A DNA stretch of 15,790 bases from Bacteroides sp. CAG:144 (lineage in GTDB: Bacteria > Bacteroidota > Bacteroidia > Bacteroidales > UBA11471), in NCBI GenBank assembly GCA_000434215.1, contig HF999736.1, positions 8,498 to 24,287 of the forward strand, in the 5' to 3' direction. A model generated the notes under the pieces. It ran no database searches. It saw nothing but the letters and a program-made list of their open reading frames with translations, and had not been told where the DNA came from. Positions 7,557-15,790 of this stretch are shown here, in pieces. The stretch's first letter is position 1; each line of letters starts with the position of its first letter. The position numbers and the translations under genes are program-made.

Positions 7557-10500
7557 CTAATAAACGAAGCTTTTGCAAACGCCATTCACTCTCATGATAT
7601 ATACACCGGGAACGGACAAGCTCACAGCACACTCGGAAGATGTTGCTTTTCCCGTATAAATCGCTACTCCGCCAACTGTTATGACATCGACTTGCGAACC
7701 GGGTGTTATTCCTTTTACCGACACTCCACCGTCGATACGAGAAATCTCGAAAATTTCATCGACAGACTGTTGCGACAAGCCCGAAGAAAAAGCTACCGGA
7801 TCGGAAATCTCTCCAAGACCGCCATACTCATTGACCGCTTGTACACGATATACATCGGTATCTGCCGGTTGTTCGGGAGTATATGTCGTCTCGGTCGTAA
7901 AGTCGATCACCTTGTCATTTTTAAGAATGACATAACTGATAGAATAGGGTACGGCTTCCCATGATATCATAGAACCTGTAATCACAGGTTCGGGTGCGGC
8001 ACAAGCTTCGGTAAGAAGTTCGGGCTGCCAGTTATCGTTTCCGCCGAGTACATTCTGTATCGTATACTCCGCAGCTTCTTCGGCCGTAAGCACAGCTTTT
8101 GCCGTCCCCCATACTTTTTCTCCATCGACAGTCTTATAGTATTCGGTCCTGCGTTGCGAAAGATCCACGGGATCACCGTTGCCATCCATCGTATTATATT
8201 CGGCCCAAATCACAGGCAGACCACCCATTGTCTCGTACCAACCGGCCGCAGGGATAGTAACCTCGGCAACCGTATTGATCCAAACGGTCTTGGGACTATT
8301 ATGCCACGGACGACCGAGCCATACTTCCGTCTCGGACGGTACTCCGGGAGCCGTTATAGTGTTGTTCACAAAAACATATCCCCACTCTACATCGGAGGAA
8401 TGAGAGGGCGCTACGATATAACCGCCGCTCTTGCGCACGATATTGATCGTACACTTATCGAAGTAATAATTACCGCTGTTGTAGATGAAGTCCACCGCTC
8501 CTTCGATAAAACAATCTTTGGCATAACAACGGGCATTGGAAATACTGGTCGTAATCCACGTATCCTGATAACTGTACATTCCGCATTTATTGAACACGAC
8601 ACGGTCTTCTTTGGTATTGAGAGCCAAAGCCTGCGGACCATTATTCTCTTCCACGCCGTAGGAATTAACGAAACTGATACCCTCGAAGAACAGATCTTTC
8701 GCACGAGCCACGACCGTAGCACCTTCATCGACATGTACGGCATTGTCCCCACCGCTCAAACGGTCATCACTGATAAAGACTTTCTTGTAGTCCTCACCGA
8801 TAAAACTAAGATTTGACTTGTCTGCGGGAATATTCACATGCTCTTTGTAAACACCTTCTTTGATAAAGATGAGCCAGGGTTTTGCACTGCCCGATGGAGC
8901 GGCATCGACGGCGGCTTGCACGGTAGTATAGTCGCCCGTACCGTCTTGGGCAATAACGGCATCATAGAGGCGTGCATCGGGTTGTATCCGGCTCATCGTA
9001 GTAAAAGTGATCTCCGCTCCCTCGAATGCATTCCCGCTGCGGTCGGTAACGGCACCGGCTGGTAAAGAAAAAGTATATTCAGTTTCATACGCCAGGCGGG
9101 TATAGGGATAGATGAGCGACTTCCCGGTTACAGTCGGGGTAATCGTTTTCCCGTCGAGCATTCCCTTAGCGCCGTCGACGGCAACGATCTTCTCGTCGAA
9201 TGTGAGTATGATCGAACCGTTGGCCGAAACTCCGACAGCTCCTGCTGCGGGAATCGAAGTCGCAAGTTGCGGGGCGACATCATCGGGAACGGCATTGGCC
9301 GAAGCCAAAATGAACGTGGGACCCAACTTGACGCCATCCAAGTCGGTCTCGTTACCGGTTACTGGCGAATCGAAATCGGGCATAAAACGGATATAGATAC
9401 GATCCTTTCCTTCGGCCTCAGCGGGCAGGGTGGCTTCGGCTTCGTACCAACCTTTATCGGGAATAGATATTTCCCCGAACTTGGTATAGTTCTTCCCGTC
9501 TATACTATACTCGAAGTTGAAAAGGGTATAGCTCATGTAATCCTTACCCATTTTGGTAACGAGTTTGATGTCGGTATACTCTTTTGTCCCGAAAGATATT
9601 TCGAAATAATATTTTTCCGAACGATTTTTCCACGGACGGGCATTGCCCTCCAAATAGACCGCCCCCTCATCTGTTCCGGCTCCGAGCCAACCGGTAGTCG
9701 AACCGTCGAGCTTGCGCAGGGTAAGCAAGCCGGCATTGTCGCTCTCGGCCTTATAGTCGGCCGCACGGTCGCTCGTAGGCGATTTACGATAGAAATCCCA
9801 AGCCACGATATAATCTTCGCAAGAATAGTTGGCCGTCAAGTTCTTCTCTCCATCCATCGTAACGATGCGTTCGAGCTGGGTCGTATTGTCTTCCCAGTTG
9901 GTGAAGGTCAAAATACGGTTATTGAGAGCGCGGAGTTGCACATCTGTACCTTCCTCATAATAATGGATTCCATCCACGACATTGCCCTCGGGAATGAACT
10001 CCACAAGGTAATCGTTGGCTCCCCCCACAACATCGAGGTTCAAGGCATATACGTTTTTCCGGGTATACGTAGCCGTAAGAGAGGTATTTGCAACAATTTC
10101 AAATGTATACGGGTTTTCGGCAGAGACGGTATTGCCCTCATCGTCCACCCACGCAGAGAAATGGTAACCGAAATTCTCCGTGGCGGTAACCGTCAATACT
10201 GTACCCTCGTCAAATGAAGATCCGGAGGGATTTACCGAGACCGAACCCGCACCTTCCATACCGCATTGGGCCGAAATGGTATATGCGGGTACATTTTCGG
10301 GTGTCCCGACGAAGTCGCCGATGACCTCGATTGCACTCATCGCCAGTTGCTTGTTGGCAGCAAGGTTGTATATATAGAAATAAATCTCGACCCGCTCGGT
10401 TGTGGCGCCAAGAGCAGAGAGATCGTACTCGGCAGCGGAGAAGTCATTGTTCCTGACAGGATCGAATGCTTTCGCCACCTCCACCCGCTTATCGCCCGTT

Positions 10501-10925
10501 ACGGCGTAAATATTGAGCGTACCACCGCTCGTACCGCACTTGCAGGCATTGAATTTGAGTTTCTTGGGCGTGAAAGCGATCCCTTTTTTAGGAATAACGG
10601 AAAACACGACATAAGCGTCCTTTTCCTCGGCTCTCCCGATAGCCACACGAGGATTGAGTTTGGAAAGAGTCGCACTGCCGAGCGTCTCATTGCTGCACCC
10701 CTGCGTACCGTTGAAATAAAGATTGCTGCCCAAGTCGAAACTTGTGGCCGATACGGCGGCAGGTTCGGAAACCTCGGCTGTCGTGGCGTTTTCCGATGCC
10801 TTGTCAAATGCCCAGCGTACCGAAGCATCGACTGCATTGATCTCCTGTGCCCCGGCAAAGTGCGGTACACAAACAGCCGCCAAAGAAACCAGCCCGGCCA
10901 ATAAGCTACATTTCACATTTTTCAT
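7557..10925 (-). CDS. Modular secreted CE8 pectin methylesterase
   Basis: Pectinesterase hydrolyses methyl esters of homogalacturonan, giving methanol and a polygalacturonate that lyases and GH28 enzymes can attack. The 1122-residue precursor has a signal peptide (1-26), a beta-sandwich-like N-terminal region (about 30-205), two divergent InlB B-repeat-like modules (about 215-288 and 292-368), a second sandwich-like region (370-545), a Big_5/SbsA-type Ig domain (548-643) and the CE8 beta-helix (652 to about 945). All key CE8 residues are visible: Q765 in GPQALAL, Q787-D788 in YQDTW (acid/base), D812 in VDFIYN (nucleophile), and R872/W874 in LGRPW. An FN3-like region (975-1048) and a C-terminal tail ending PGVYIMRVNGVCKSFVY resemble a type IX secretion sorting tail. 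The gene starts 24 bp after the CE12 gene stop with no promoter between, so the two are co-transcribed. Function is well supported; the accessory module boundaries are approximate. Confidence 0.93.
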   Translation of the reverse strand: MKNVKCSLLAGLVSLAAVCVPHFAGAQEINAVDASVRWAFDKASENATTAEVSEPAAVSATSFDLGSNLYFNGTQGCSNETLGSATLSKLNPRVAIGRAEEKDAYVVFSVIPKKGIAFTPKKLKFNACKCGTSGGTLNIYAVTGDKRVEVAKAFDPVRNNDFSAAEYDLSALGATTERVEIYFYIYNLAANKQLAMSAIEVIGDFVGTPENVPAYTISAQCGMEGAGSVSVNPSGSSFDEGTVLTVTATENFGYHFSAWVDDEGNTVSAENPYTFEIVANTSLTATYTRKNVYALNLDVVGGANDYLVEFIPEGNVVDGIHYYEEGTDVQLRALNNRILTFTNWEDNTTQLERIVTMDGEKNLTANYSCEDYIVAWDFYRKSPTSDRAADYKAESDNAGLLTLRKLDGSTTGWLGAGTDEGAVYLEGNARPWKNRSEKYYFEISFGTKEYTDIKLVTKMGKDYMSYTLFNFEYSIDGKNYTKFGEISIPDKGWYEAEATLPAEAEGKDRIYIRFMPDFDSPVTGNETDLDGVKLGPTFILASANAVPDDVAPQLATSIPAAGAVGVSANGSIILTFDEKIVAVDGAKGMLDGKTITPTVTGKSLIYPYTRLAYETEYTFSLPAGAVTDRSGNAFEGAEITFTTMSRIQPDARLYDAVIAQDGTGDYTTVQAAVDAAPSGSAKPWLIFIKEGVYKEHVNIPADKSNLSFIGEDYKKVFISDDRLSGGDNAVHVDEGATVVARAKDLFFEGISFVNSYGVEENNGPQALALNTKEDRVVFNKCGMYSYQDTWITTSISNARCYAKDCFIEGAVDFIYNSGNYYFDKCTINIVRKSGGYIVAPSHSSDVEWGYVFVNNTITAPGVPSETEVWLGRPWHNSPKTVWINTVAEVTIPAAGWYETMGGLPVIWAEYNTMDGNGDPVDLSQRRTEYYKTVDGEKVWGTAKAVLTAEEAAEYTIQNVLGGNDNWQPELLTEACAAPEPVITGSMISWEAVPYSISYVILKNDKVIDFTTETTYTPEQPADTDVYRVQAVNEYGGLGEISDPVAFSSGLSQQSVDEIFEISRIDGGVSVKGITPGSQVDVITVGGVAIYTGKATSSECAVSLSVPGVYIMRVNGVCKSFVY

Positions 10926-10949
10926 ACAATAATAGTTTAAGGTTATATG

Positions 10950-12842
10950 CTATTTCAGTTTTTTCAGGACAGAAACACGACCATCGGAATAGCAGTTCTT
11001 CTCTAAATAAATGCCGCTCTCCGGAGCCGAATGCAGTTGCACACCGCATATATCATAATAGATCGTCTGCAACAATCGGGCATCGGTCGCATTCGTTTCT
11101 TGTATAGATGATACGGATTCGGCAACACCGTGCAGAGTAACATGGCTCAGGCAGATCGTCTTCCCCGTCGCCTCGGAACTATACCACGGATAGATACGCA
11201 ACAACAATGTCTCTCCCTCGGACAATTCCAAAACCGGCTGAGCCGACACAACATACATCGTATTGGCCACCATCGAAGAGGTAAGTTCGGCTATGGAAAC
11301 AGCCTCCGAGAAATCGTCGTTTGTCGAATAAGAGACGCGGCATCGCATACCGTTACCACCCGCACCGCAAACATAAAGCCCTATCGAATCGATATGCAGC
11401 ACAGTTCCCTCGGAAGCGGTAATCCCGAACTGTATATAACGGGTCGAAACTTCGTCGATCTCTCCGGCCGGCCACTTCTCCCCGACAATAAGATTCCGCT
11501 GGGTCTTCTGTCCGTTGACGAGACCGCACCCTTCGGGCCATATCGTATTGGCATTGGGTGAGGCATAACGCTGCACGGACATTTCACTCCAACTTTGCGG
11601 TACGGCAATAGCCGGTCCGGTGAGCTGATAAGAATCGTTCTCGGCCAGCGGCCACTGCAACAACACTTCTTCTCCCCCGGCCAAATCAACCCCTTCGCAG
11701 GTCAGAGGAATCGACTTGCTGTGGTTACCGTTACTCAATGCCAACGTACCCGATACGACACCTGCAACGGCCACCGTAGCCTGTACATAGATGCGGGTAT
11801 AAGTAAGGTTTCCACCCGTATAATCGAGCGACAATGAAGAAGTATAATCTTTCTTATCGAGAGAAATGAGGAAACCGTCGGAAGCCGTAACAGAAAGCGA
11901 ACCGTCGGCTGGTGCCAGATCGAAACCCGAAACAGAAACTTCCCGTACCAACTGCTGGCCGATGTATGCCTTACCGAAATCGAGGGATACCGGATTGACC
12001 AGCAAGTCGGCATTCTGCCGGATATGGTCCGCCAGAATATTTTGGGCTGCCATCTCCTGTGCCACGATACGGGCTATCAGTGTAGCACCCAACGCTATGG
12101 GGTGCGTATTGTCGTTCTTACCGAACAACAGCTCCGAACAAGCAGCCTCCCCATAACTGATATACAACTCGGCCGACTTCGTCGTCAGGTCTATAAAAGG
12201 AACGTCCATCTCCTCGGCAACTTGTTTCATGGCATAGGGATAATCCATTGAACGGTCGGTCTCGGGAACTTTATTTCCCGTCGTAATCGTCCCGTCATCT
12301 TGCAGGATCGAAAAAGAATCTCCGAGGTCGTGCCGACCATTTCTACGAATGGTGTTACCGGAGAAATATTTGCGACACATCGACGACACTAATATGGGAG
12401 TGGCTCCTAACGCCCGGGTTTCATTGACATACCGTCTCAAATATTCTTTATAGGTACCTTGTGGCGTCGTCCCCCGATAATCGACCGTCATATCACCGGT
12501 TTTTGCCCGTACTGAATCACCGTCCATTCCGCCGTTTTTCTCATCGTTATGCGCAAACTGTATGATGACATAATCACCTTCGGCAATCTGTTTTTTCACC
12601 GAAGGCCAATAAGCGCTTTCTTCATAAAAACTTTTGCTGCTGGCTCCACTCTTTCCCCGGTTATTAACCGTTATGGTTTCATCGAAAAATTGCTGGAACA
12701 TCTGTCCCCAACCTCGTTGATCGGTTGTCGACTCATTGTAATCGGCCATAGTGGAATCGCCGATCGTATGCACAGTCTGTGCAGTCGTCCATACCGACGA
12801 CATAGCCAATAAACTGGCAATAAAAATGTGTAATTTTTTCAT
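10950..12842 (-). CDS. CE12-type rhamnogalacturonan acetylesterase (SGNH hydrolase) with C-terminal modules
   Basis: The enzyme should remove acetyl groups from the rhamnogalacturonan backbone of pectin. After a signal peptide (about 1-21, cleavage near TTAQ), the SGNH domain spans residues about 23-272. It has GDST (28-31, nucleophile Ser30), the block II glycine in RGKSGASS (62-69), block III HND with Asn99, and the catalytic D244-N-T-H247 followed by PIALGA. CE12 enzymes are often about 250 residues; here another 350 follow. These are an Ig/HYDIN-like module (about 282-386), a beta-sandwich-like region (about 390-572) and a tail with YYDICGVQL and SGIYLEKN (595-616), resembling Bacteroidetes C-terminal sorting or anchoring tails. 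It is the first gene of a two-gene operon with the CE8 esterase 24 bp downstream. A -7 box lies just before it. Acetyl xylan or other carbohydrate acetylesterase activity is possible, but pectin is favoured by the partner. Confidence 0.88.
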   Translation of the reverse strand: MKKLHIFIASLLAMSSVWTTAQTVHTIGDSTMADYNESTTDQRGWGQMFQQFFDETITVNNRGKSGASSKSFYEESAYWPSVKKQIAEGDYVIIQFAHNDEKNGGMDGDSVRAKTGDMTVDYRGTTPQGTYKEYLRRYVNETRALGATPILVSSMCRKYFSGNTIRRNGRHDLGDSFSILQDDGTITTGNKVPETDRSMDYPYAMKQVAEEMDVPFIDLTTKSAELYISYGEAACSELLFGKNDNTHPIALGATLIARIVAQEMAAQNILADHIRQNADLLVNPVSLDFGKAYIGQQLVREVSVSGFDLAPADGSLSVTASDGFLISLDKKDYTSSLSLDYTGGNLTYTRIYVQATVAVAGVVSGTLALSNGNHSKSIPLTCEGVDLAGGEEVLLQWPLAENDSYQLTGPAIAVPQSWSEMSVQRYASPNANTIWPEGCGLVNGQKTQRNLIVGEKWPAGEIDEVSTRYIQFGITASEGTVLHIDSIGLYVCGAGGNGMRCRVSYSTNDDFSEAVSIAELTSSMVANTMYVVSAQPVLELSEGETLLLRIYPWYSSEATGKTICLSHVTLHGVAESVSSIQETNATDARLLQTIYYDICGVQLHSAPESGIYLEKNCYSDGRVSVLKKLK

Positions 12843-12865
12843 GGTACGTATAAAATTGTTAAGGC

Positions 12866-12873
12866 CAAAGATA
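12866..12873 (-). promoter_or_regulatory. -7 promoter box of the CE12-CE8 operon (TATCTTTG)
   Basis: On the minus strand TATCTTTG matches TAnnTTTG exactly and lies 23 bases before the CE12 ATG. No good -33 TTTG is found at the usual spacing, which would fit activator-dependent expression, although that is inference. Confidence 0.5.
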
Positions 12874-12961
12874 GTATATTATTCACATCATTGTCATCAC
12901 CCAAATCAGAAAGACCGAAAAACACCCCCTATTTGGGACTTTTGTCCACTTATATTCATAA

Positions 12962-12994
12962 CAAAAAAGGAGGATGTTTAGCAAAACATCCTCC
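12962..12994 (-). terminator. Terminator of the GH95 gene
   Basis: The 11-bp inverted repeat GGAGGATGTTT (12969-12979) / AAACATCCTCC (12984-12994) is followed on the minus strand by a run of six T residues. It lies 17 bases past the GH95 stop and separates that gene from the CE12-CE8 operon, so the operon probably has its own promoter. Confidence 0.88.
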
Positions 12995-13011
12995 CCGTTC
13001 ATATACAAATA

Positions 13012-15384
13012 TTAAAAAGAAATGGTCTGCGGCATACCGGCTTTCAACTCTATATCTTCTACATATTGTCCCCGAAGTTCAACCTTCACCGTCTGGTCTA
13101 TCCGGGACACCAGCGTCGCCGTTACATTCTCTCCGCTCCAACTCAAATCATTTATTACAATGCCTCCGCGCAAAGCCGCCCCTTTCAACGAACCTTCGGA
13201 CCACTCCCGGGGCGTACAAGGCAATAACGAAACCAAACCGGGCTCGGCATACGCCAGCATTTTCATGACTAACGACGGATATCCGCCGCAAATATCCACA
13301 TTGAAAGTCTTTCCGGGATCGTGTGTAGATACCATGTTGTTGTTCCAATAGCAATTTCCCAACCATTTCAAGATATCGTAAGTCGTCTCTTCTTCTCCCA
13401 ATGCACAGGCAGAAAAGGCCAGTTGTATCATACCGAAAGCCATAACTCCTCCGTTATCCTTCCGGCGTATTTCCATCCGTTTGTCGATTGCCTTTTTACA
13501 ACCTACCTGTAACGAATCGCTCTCCATAATCAATGGGTCATGAAGGTCATAAAGGCCGAATAACTGCGATGCATGACGGTGCTGGTGATTATCCTGCAAG
13601 TCTCCCCACAGCCATTCCCTTATCTCGCCGTTTTCATTCAGCTCATAAACAGGCATCTTTGCAAGCATCGATTGCCATACGGGTATTTTTTCCTCATTCA
13701 CACCCAAAATCCGGCTGGCCTCGATAATCGTCCGGAATAGCCCGTTCGCCCCCATAACCTCCATCGTGGCATTTATACATGCCTGATTGGGATTATTTTT
13801 CGGGTGATTCTCGGGCGAATACGAAGGATTGAATAGATATTTCCCATCTTCGCCCTCTACCAAAAAGTCTTCATAGAAGAGAGCCGCCTGCTCCATAAAC
13901 GGCAACGCCCTGTCGCGCAAAAAGTCTTCGTCCAGCGTGTACAAATAATAATCATAATAAAACAACGAATACCACGCTGCTCCTACGGTCCAAAAAGTCA
14001 TAGGCCATGTGGCATCGAAGTGATTGTTCAATCCGTGCGTACTGAAACGGGACGGAACATGTATGCCCCGGCAACCGTACAACTCTTGCGCATTCACTTT
14101 GAAATCGTCCATATACGATTCCAACCTGTCGAAAAGAGGCAACATGAGTTCGGGCGTACTGGCCTGCAAATAATGGGATATGACTACGGGCAGATTTCCG
14201 TTCGTTGTATAATCACCCGACCAAGGCGGCGTCATCGTTGCTCCCCAGATACCTTGAAGATTGGGCGGATTTATTCCCGTAGCACATATTACATTGTAAC
14301 GAGCCGCATCGAAGATTTTCTCTATCAGTGCCGGATTTTCCCCGCCCAATGCCAATAATTCTTCCGAAGATTTTTGGCGGTCGCTTTCCTGCGCATTCAA
14401 ATCGAGAGAAACTCGTCCGAACAACTCCCCGTGTATTTTCTTATGCGGACTGAGCAATTCATCATAATCGGCAGGTAATTTCTCCAAAGCCGACAACATA
14501 TTCTCTACACTCGAATGCTCCATATCGGACGAAGGTTCTACACGAGCCAATAACAAAACGTCTGATGCGTCTTCTATGAACAGTTTGCCATTCTCGGCAC
14601 GTACCTCTCCATCGGAACGAACCACTTTCACGACACCTTCGTAACCTTTGAAACTACCGTTCCACGGTCTTTCGTACCACGCCCTGAACGATAAACCTCC
14701 CTCAAAAGCTTTCGACTCGATCTTTTCAATTCCCAATTTTTCGTCGAGTGCAAACTTCTTTACCCGTCCCGGATCACAAGTCGTTATCTGCGACAGATCC
14801 AATACATTATCGATACGACTGCCATCGGAAGATTTCAAACGGATAACAATCACATTATCGGGTCTCGAAACGAAGAATTGCCGACTGAAAGTGCCACGTT
14901 TGTCCTGCCATTTCACCTCGACTTCTCCGGTCGAAAAATCGACCGTTCGCCGATAATCCGCTACTTTTGTAGAGTCACCACATATATCCAGCCGGAATGC
15001 CGGAATAAAAAGGTCGGTAGCATGTTTACCGGTATACCCTTCGGAATTGGCCAAATCGACGACAAAACGAGAGGCTTCTCCGAATTTTCTTTCGAGCATC
15101 ATCTGACGTATCTCATTCAGATATTTACCTTGACTGACCGGTTTCAACGGTTTATGCAATGGCAAATAAAGTAATGCGTGATTGAACACGACCGACTCCC
15201 GGTAAGGATTTCCCTCTACCATTATGCCCATCGTTCCGTTTCCCGTAACGAGAGACTCCTCCCACTTCGACGCCGCCCGGGTGCTGTAAAATCCTCTTTC
15301 CGGAACTTTCGACACATCTATGCTTTCAGCTCCGCAACCTATCAGAAGAGTCGAAAGCATTCCTGTAATGAAAAATTTTTTCAT
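13012..15384 (-). CDS. GH95 family glycoside hydrolase lipoprotein (alpha-L-fucosidase or alpha-L-galactosidase)
   Basis: GH95 enzymes cut terminal alpha-L-fucose or alpha-L-galactose by inversion. This 790-residue protein begins with a lipoprotein signal (STLLIGCG, Cys17) and so is membrane-anchored, unlike the secreted CE12 and CE8 enzymes downstream. The family order is clear: an N-terminal beta-sandwich (about 35-320, with WEESLVTGNGTMG), the (alpha/alpha)6 barrel with NLQGIWGATMTPPWSGDYTTNGN (375-397), NPSYSPEN (519-526), QHRHASQLFGLY (601-612) and FNVDICGGYPS (694-704), and a C-terminal beta domain with LLPCTPREWSEGSLKG. By alignment from memory with Bifidobacterium AfcA, N395/N397 match the activating asparagines, E525 the general acid and D697 the remaining catalytic residue. 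Several motifs differ from typical fucosidases: LPVVISHYL replaces the usual EMNYW, and SYSPEN replaces SLSPEN. Substrate is therefore uncertain; pectin side chains or xyloglucan fit the neighbours. Confidence 0.85.
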   Translation of the reverse strand: MKKFFITGMLSTLLIGCGAESIDVSKVPERGFYSTRAASKWEESLVTGNGTMGIMVEGNPYRESVVFNHALLYLPLHKPLKPVSQGKYLNEIRQMMLERKFGEASRFVVDLANSEGYTGKHATDLFIPAFRLDICGDSTKVADYRRTVDFSTGEVEVKWQDKRGTFSRQFFVSRPDNVIVIRLKSSDGSRIDNVLDLSQITTCDPGRVKKFALDEKLGIEKIESKAFEGGLSFRAWYERPWNGSFKGYEGVVKVVRSDGEVRAENGKLFIEDASDVLLLARVEPSSDMEHSSVENMLSALEKLPADYDELLSPHKKIHGELFGRVSLDLNAQESDRQKSSEELLALGGENPALIEKIFDAARYNVICATGINPPNLQGIWGATMTPPWSGDYTTNGNLPVVISHYLQASTPELMLPLFDRLESYMDDFKVNAQELYGCRGIHVPSRFSTHGLNNHFDATWPMTFWTVGAAWYSLFYYDYYLYTLDEDFLRDRALPFMEQAALFYEDFLVEGEDGKYLFNPSYSPENHPKNNPNQACINATMEVMGANGLFRTIIEASRILGVNEEKIPVWQSMLAKMPVYELNENGEIREWLWGDLQDNHQHRHASQLFGLYDLHDPLIMESDSLQVGCKKAIDKRMEIRRKDNGGVMAFGMIQLAFSACALGEEETTYDILKWLGNCYWNNNMVSTHDPGKTFNVDICGGYPSLVMKMLAYAEPGLVSLLPCTPREWSEGSLKGAALRGGIVINDLSWSGENVTATLVSRIDQTVKVELRGQYVEDIELKAGMPQTISF

Positions 15385-15412
15385 GATATTGTTTTTAATG
15401 GTTCTATAGTCG

Positions 15413-15420
15413 CAAAGAAA
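15413..15420 (-). promoter_or_regulatory. possible -7 promoter box of the GH95 gene
   Basis: TTTCTTTG on the minus strand differs from TAnnTTTG at one base and lies 28 bases before the GH95 ATG. The upstream sequence is AT-rich with no evident -33 element. The floA terminator upstream makes a separate promoter here likely. Confidence 0.35.
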
Positions 15421-15514
15421 AATATTTTCCCAATATTAAGTGTATAAAAAACATTCAAAAACGTGTACTTTTTGGTTTTCGTGTCGTATCGCCCGGCTTT
15501 TCGGCCGGGTATGG

Positions 15515-15556
15515 AAAAAAGCAGACGCGCGATGAAAACAATTTTCATCGCGCGTC
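15515..15556 (-). terminator. Terminator of floA
   Basis: A perfect 15-bp inverted repeat, GACGCGCGATGAAAA (15524-15538) and its complement (15542-15556), with a 3-base loop, is followed on the minus strand by tgc and six T residues (15515-15520). It begins 16 bases past the floA stop. A second GC-rich hairpin, CCCGGC/GCCGGG at 15492-15509, lies just beyond and may serve as a backup. Confidence 0.88.
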
Positions 15557-15572
15557 GAACCCGCATTCATTA

Positions 15573-15790
15573 TTATTTGGACGCTCCGCCCGAAGGCTTT
15601 GCGATGGCATCGCGCATCGAAGTATCTGCTTCGATATTTTTCATTCGATAATAATCCATAATACCGAGATTTCCCGTTCTGAATGCCTCCGCCATAGCCC
15701 GGGGCACTTCCGCCTCGGCTTCGATGACTTTGGCACGGGCCTCCTGCGCTTTGGCTTTCATTTCCTGTTCGAGAGCGATAGCCATGGCCC
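15573..15790 (-). CDS. floA: FloA flotillin-like protein, C-terminal part (cut by window edge)
   Basis: FloA (UPF0365/YqfA) is a membrane-anchored flotillin of functional membrane microdomains. Only the last 71 or so residues are in the window, and the frame is open to the window edge. The segment has the charged, alanine-rich coiled-coil helix [20 protein letters not shown] followed by [33 protein letters not shown] and a short glycine/lysine tail, which is the characteristic FloA ending. The methionine near 15785 is internal, not a start. The stop at 15573-15575 is followed by a strong terminator, so floA is not co-transcribed with the GH95 gene. Confidence 0.88.
   Translation of the reverse strand, partial: AMAIALEQEMKAKAQEARAKVIEAEAEVPRAMAEAFRTGNLGIMDYYRMKNIEADTSMRDAIAKPSGGASK

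Noticed and set aside
9267..10217. 316-residue plus-strand ORF
   Set aside because: It lies entirely opposite the modular CE8 gene, whose sense translation has recognisable domains; the antisense product has none.
7490..15384. A complete polysaccharide utilisation locus
   Set aside because: No SusC/SusD pair, lyase, GH28 or sensor-regulator is present; only three enzymes are visible, so only an edge or a partial locus can be claimed.
15381..15651. Short ORFs on both strands (15381-15566 minus and 15463-15651 plus)
   Set aside because: They run across the floA terminator palindromes and a promoter region or antisense to floA, with no family likeness.
1..15790. CRISPR arrays, tRNA or rRNA genes, insertion sequences, phage or defence genes
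   Set aside because: No regularly spaced repeats, cloverleaf patterns, transposase motifs or terminal inverted repeats were seen.

Overview
The window reads as chromosomal DNA of a Bacteroidales bacterium, most likely a gut or other carbohydrate-degrading member. Signs are the short Bacteroidetes-type -7 boxes (TAnnTTTG) in front of several genes, weak Shine-Dalgarno signals, a BACON-domain lipoprotein, a Bacteroidetes-sized TamB protein divergent from tsaD, modular secreted pectin esterases with C-terminal sorting-like tails, and a FloA-type flotillin. A Barnesiella-like genus is possible, but this is only an impression from style and cannot be settled by eye.

Layout. Positions 1-404 (minus) hold the 5' part of tsaD (tRNA t6A synthesis). 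Its frame is broken by a 28-bp insertion consisting of an imperfect tandem copy. Diverging from it, 499-4965 (plus) encodes a TamB-like inner-membrane/periplasmic assembly protein, translationally coupled through an ATGA overlap to a small fucosyltransferase-superfamily glycosyltransferase (4962-5804). Positions 6017-7309 (plus) encode a surface-type lipoprotein with a BACON domain and YD/DUF4595-like repeats, closed by a strong terminator.

From 7490 to 15384 everything is on the minus strand and is about plant polysaccharide. A GH95 family lipoprotein (13012-15384) has its own terminator. A two-gene operon follows: a CE12-type rhamnogalacturonan acetylesterase (10950-12842), then a large modular CE8 pectin methylesterase (7557-10925). 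Together they would remove acetyl and methyl esters from pectin and an L-fucose- or L-galactose-type sugar from side chains. No SusC/SusD pair, polysaccharide lyase, GH28 or regulator is inside the window, so this is at most the edge of a pectin utilisation locus. The window ends in the 3' part of floA (15573-15790, minus).

No clearly new multi-gene system is visible. The most unusual item is the disrupted tsaD, because that gene is normally essential in bacteria.
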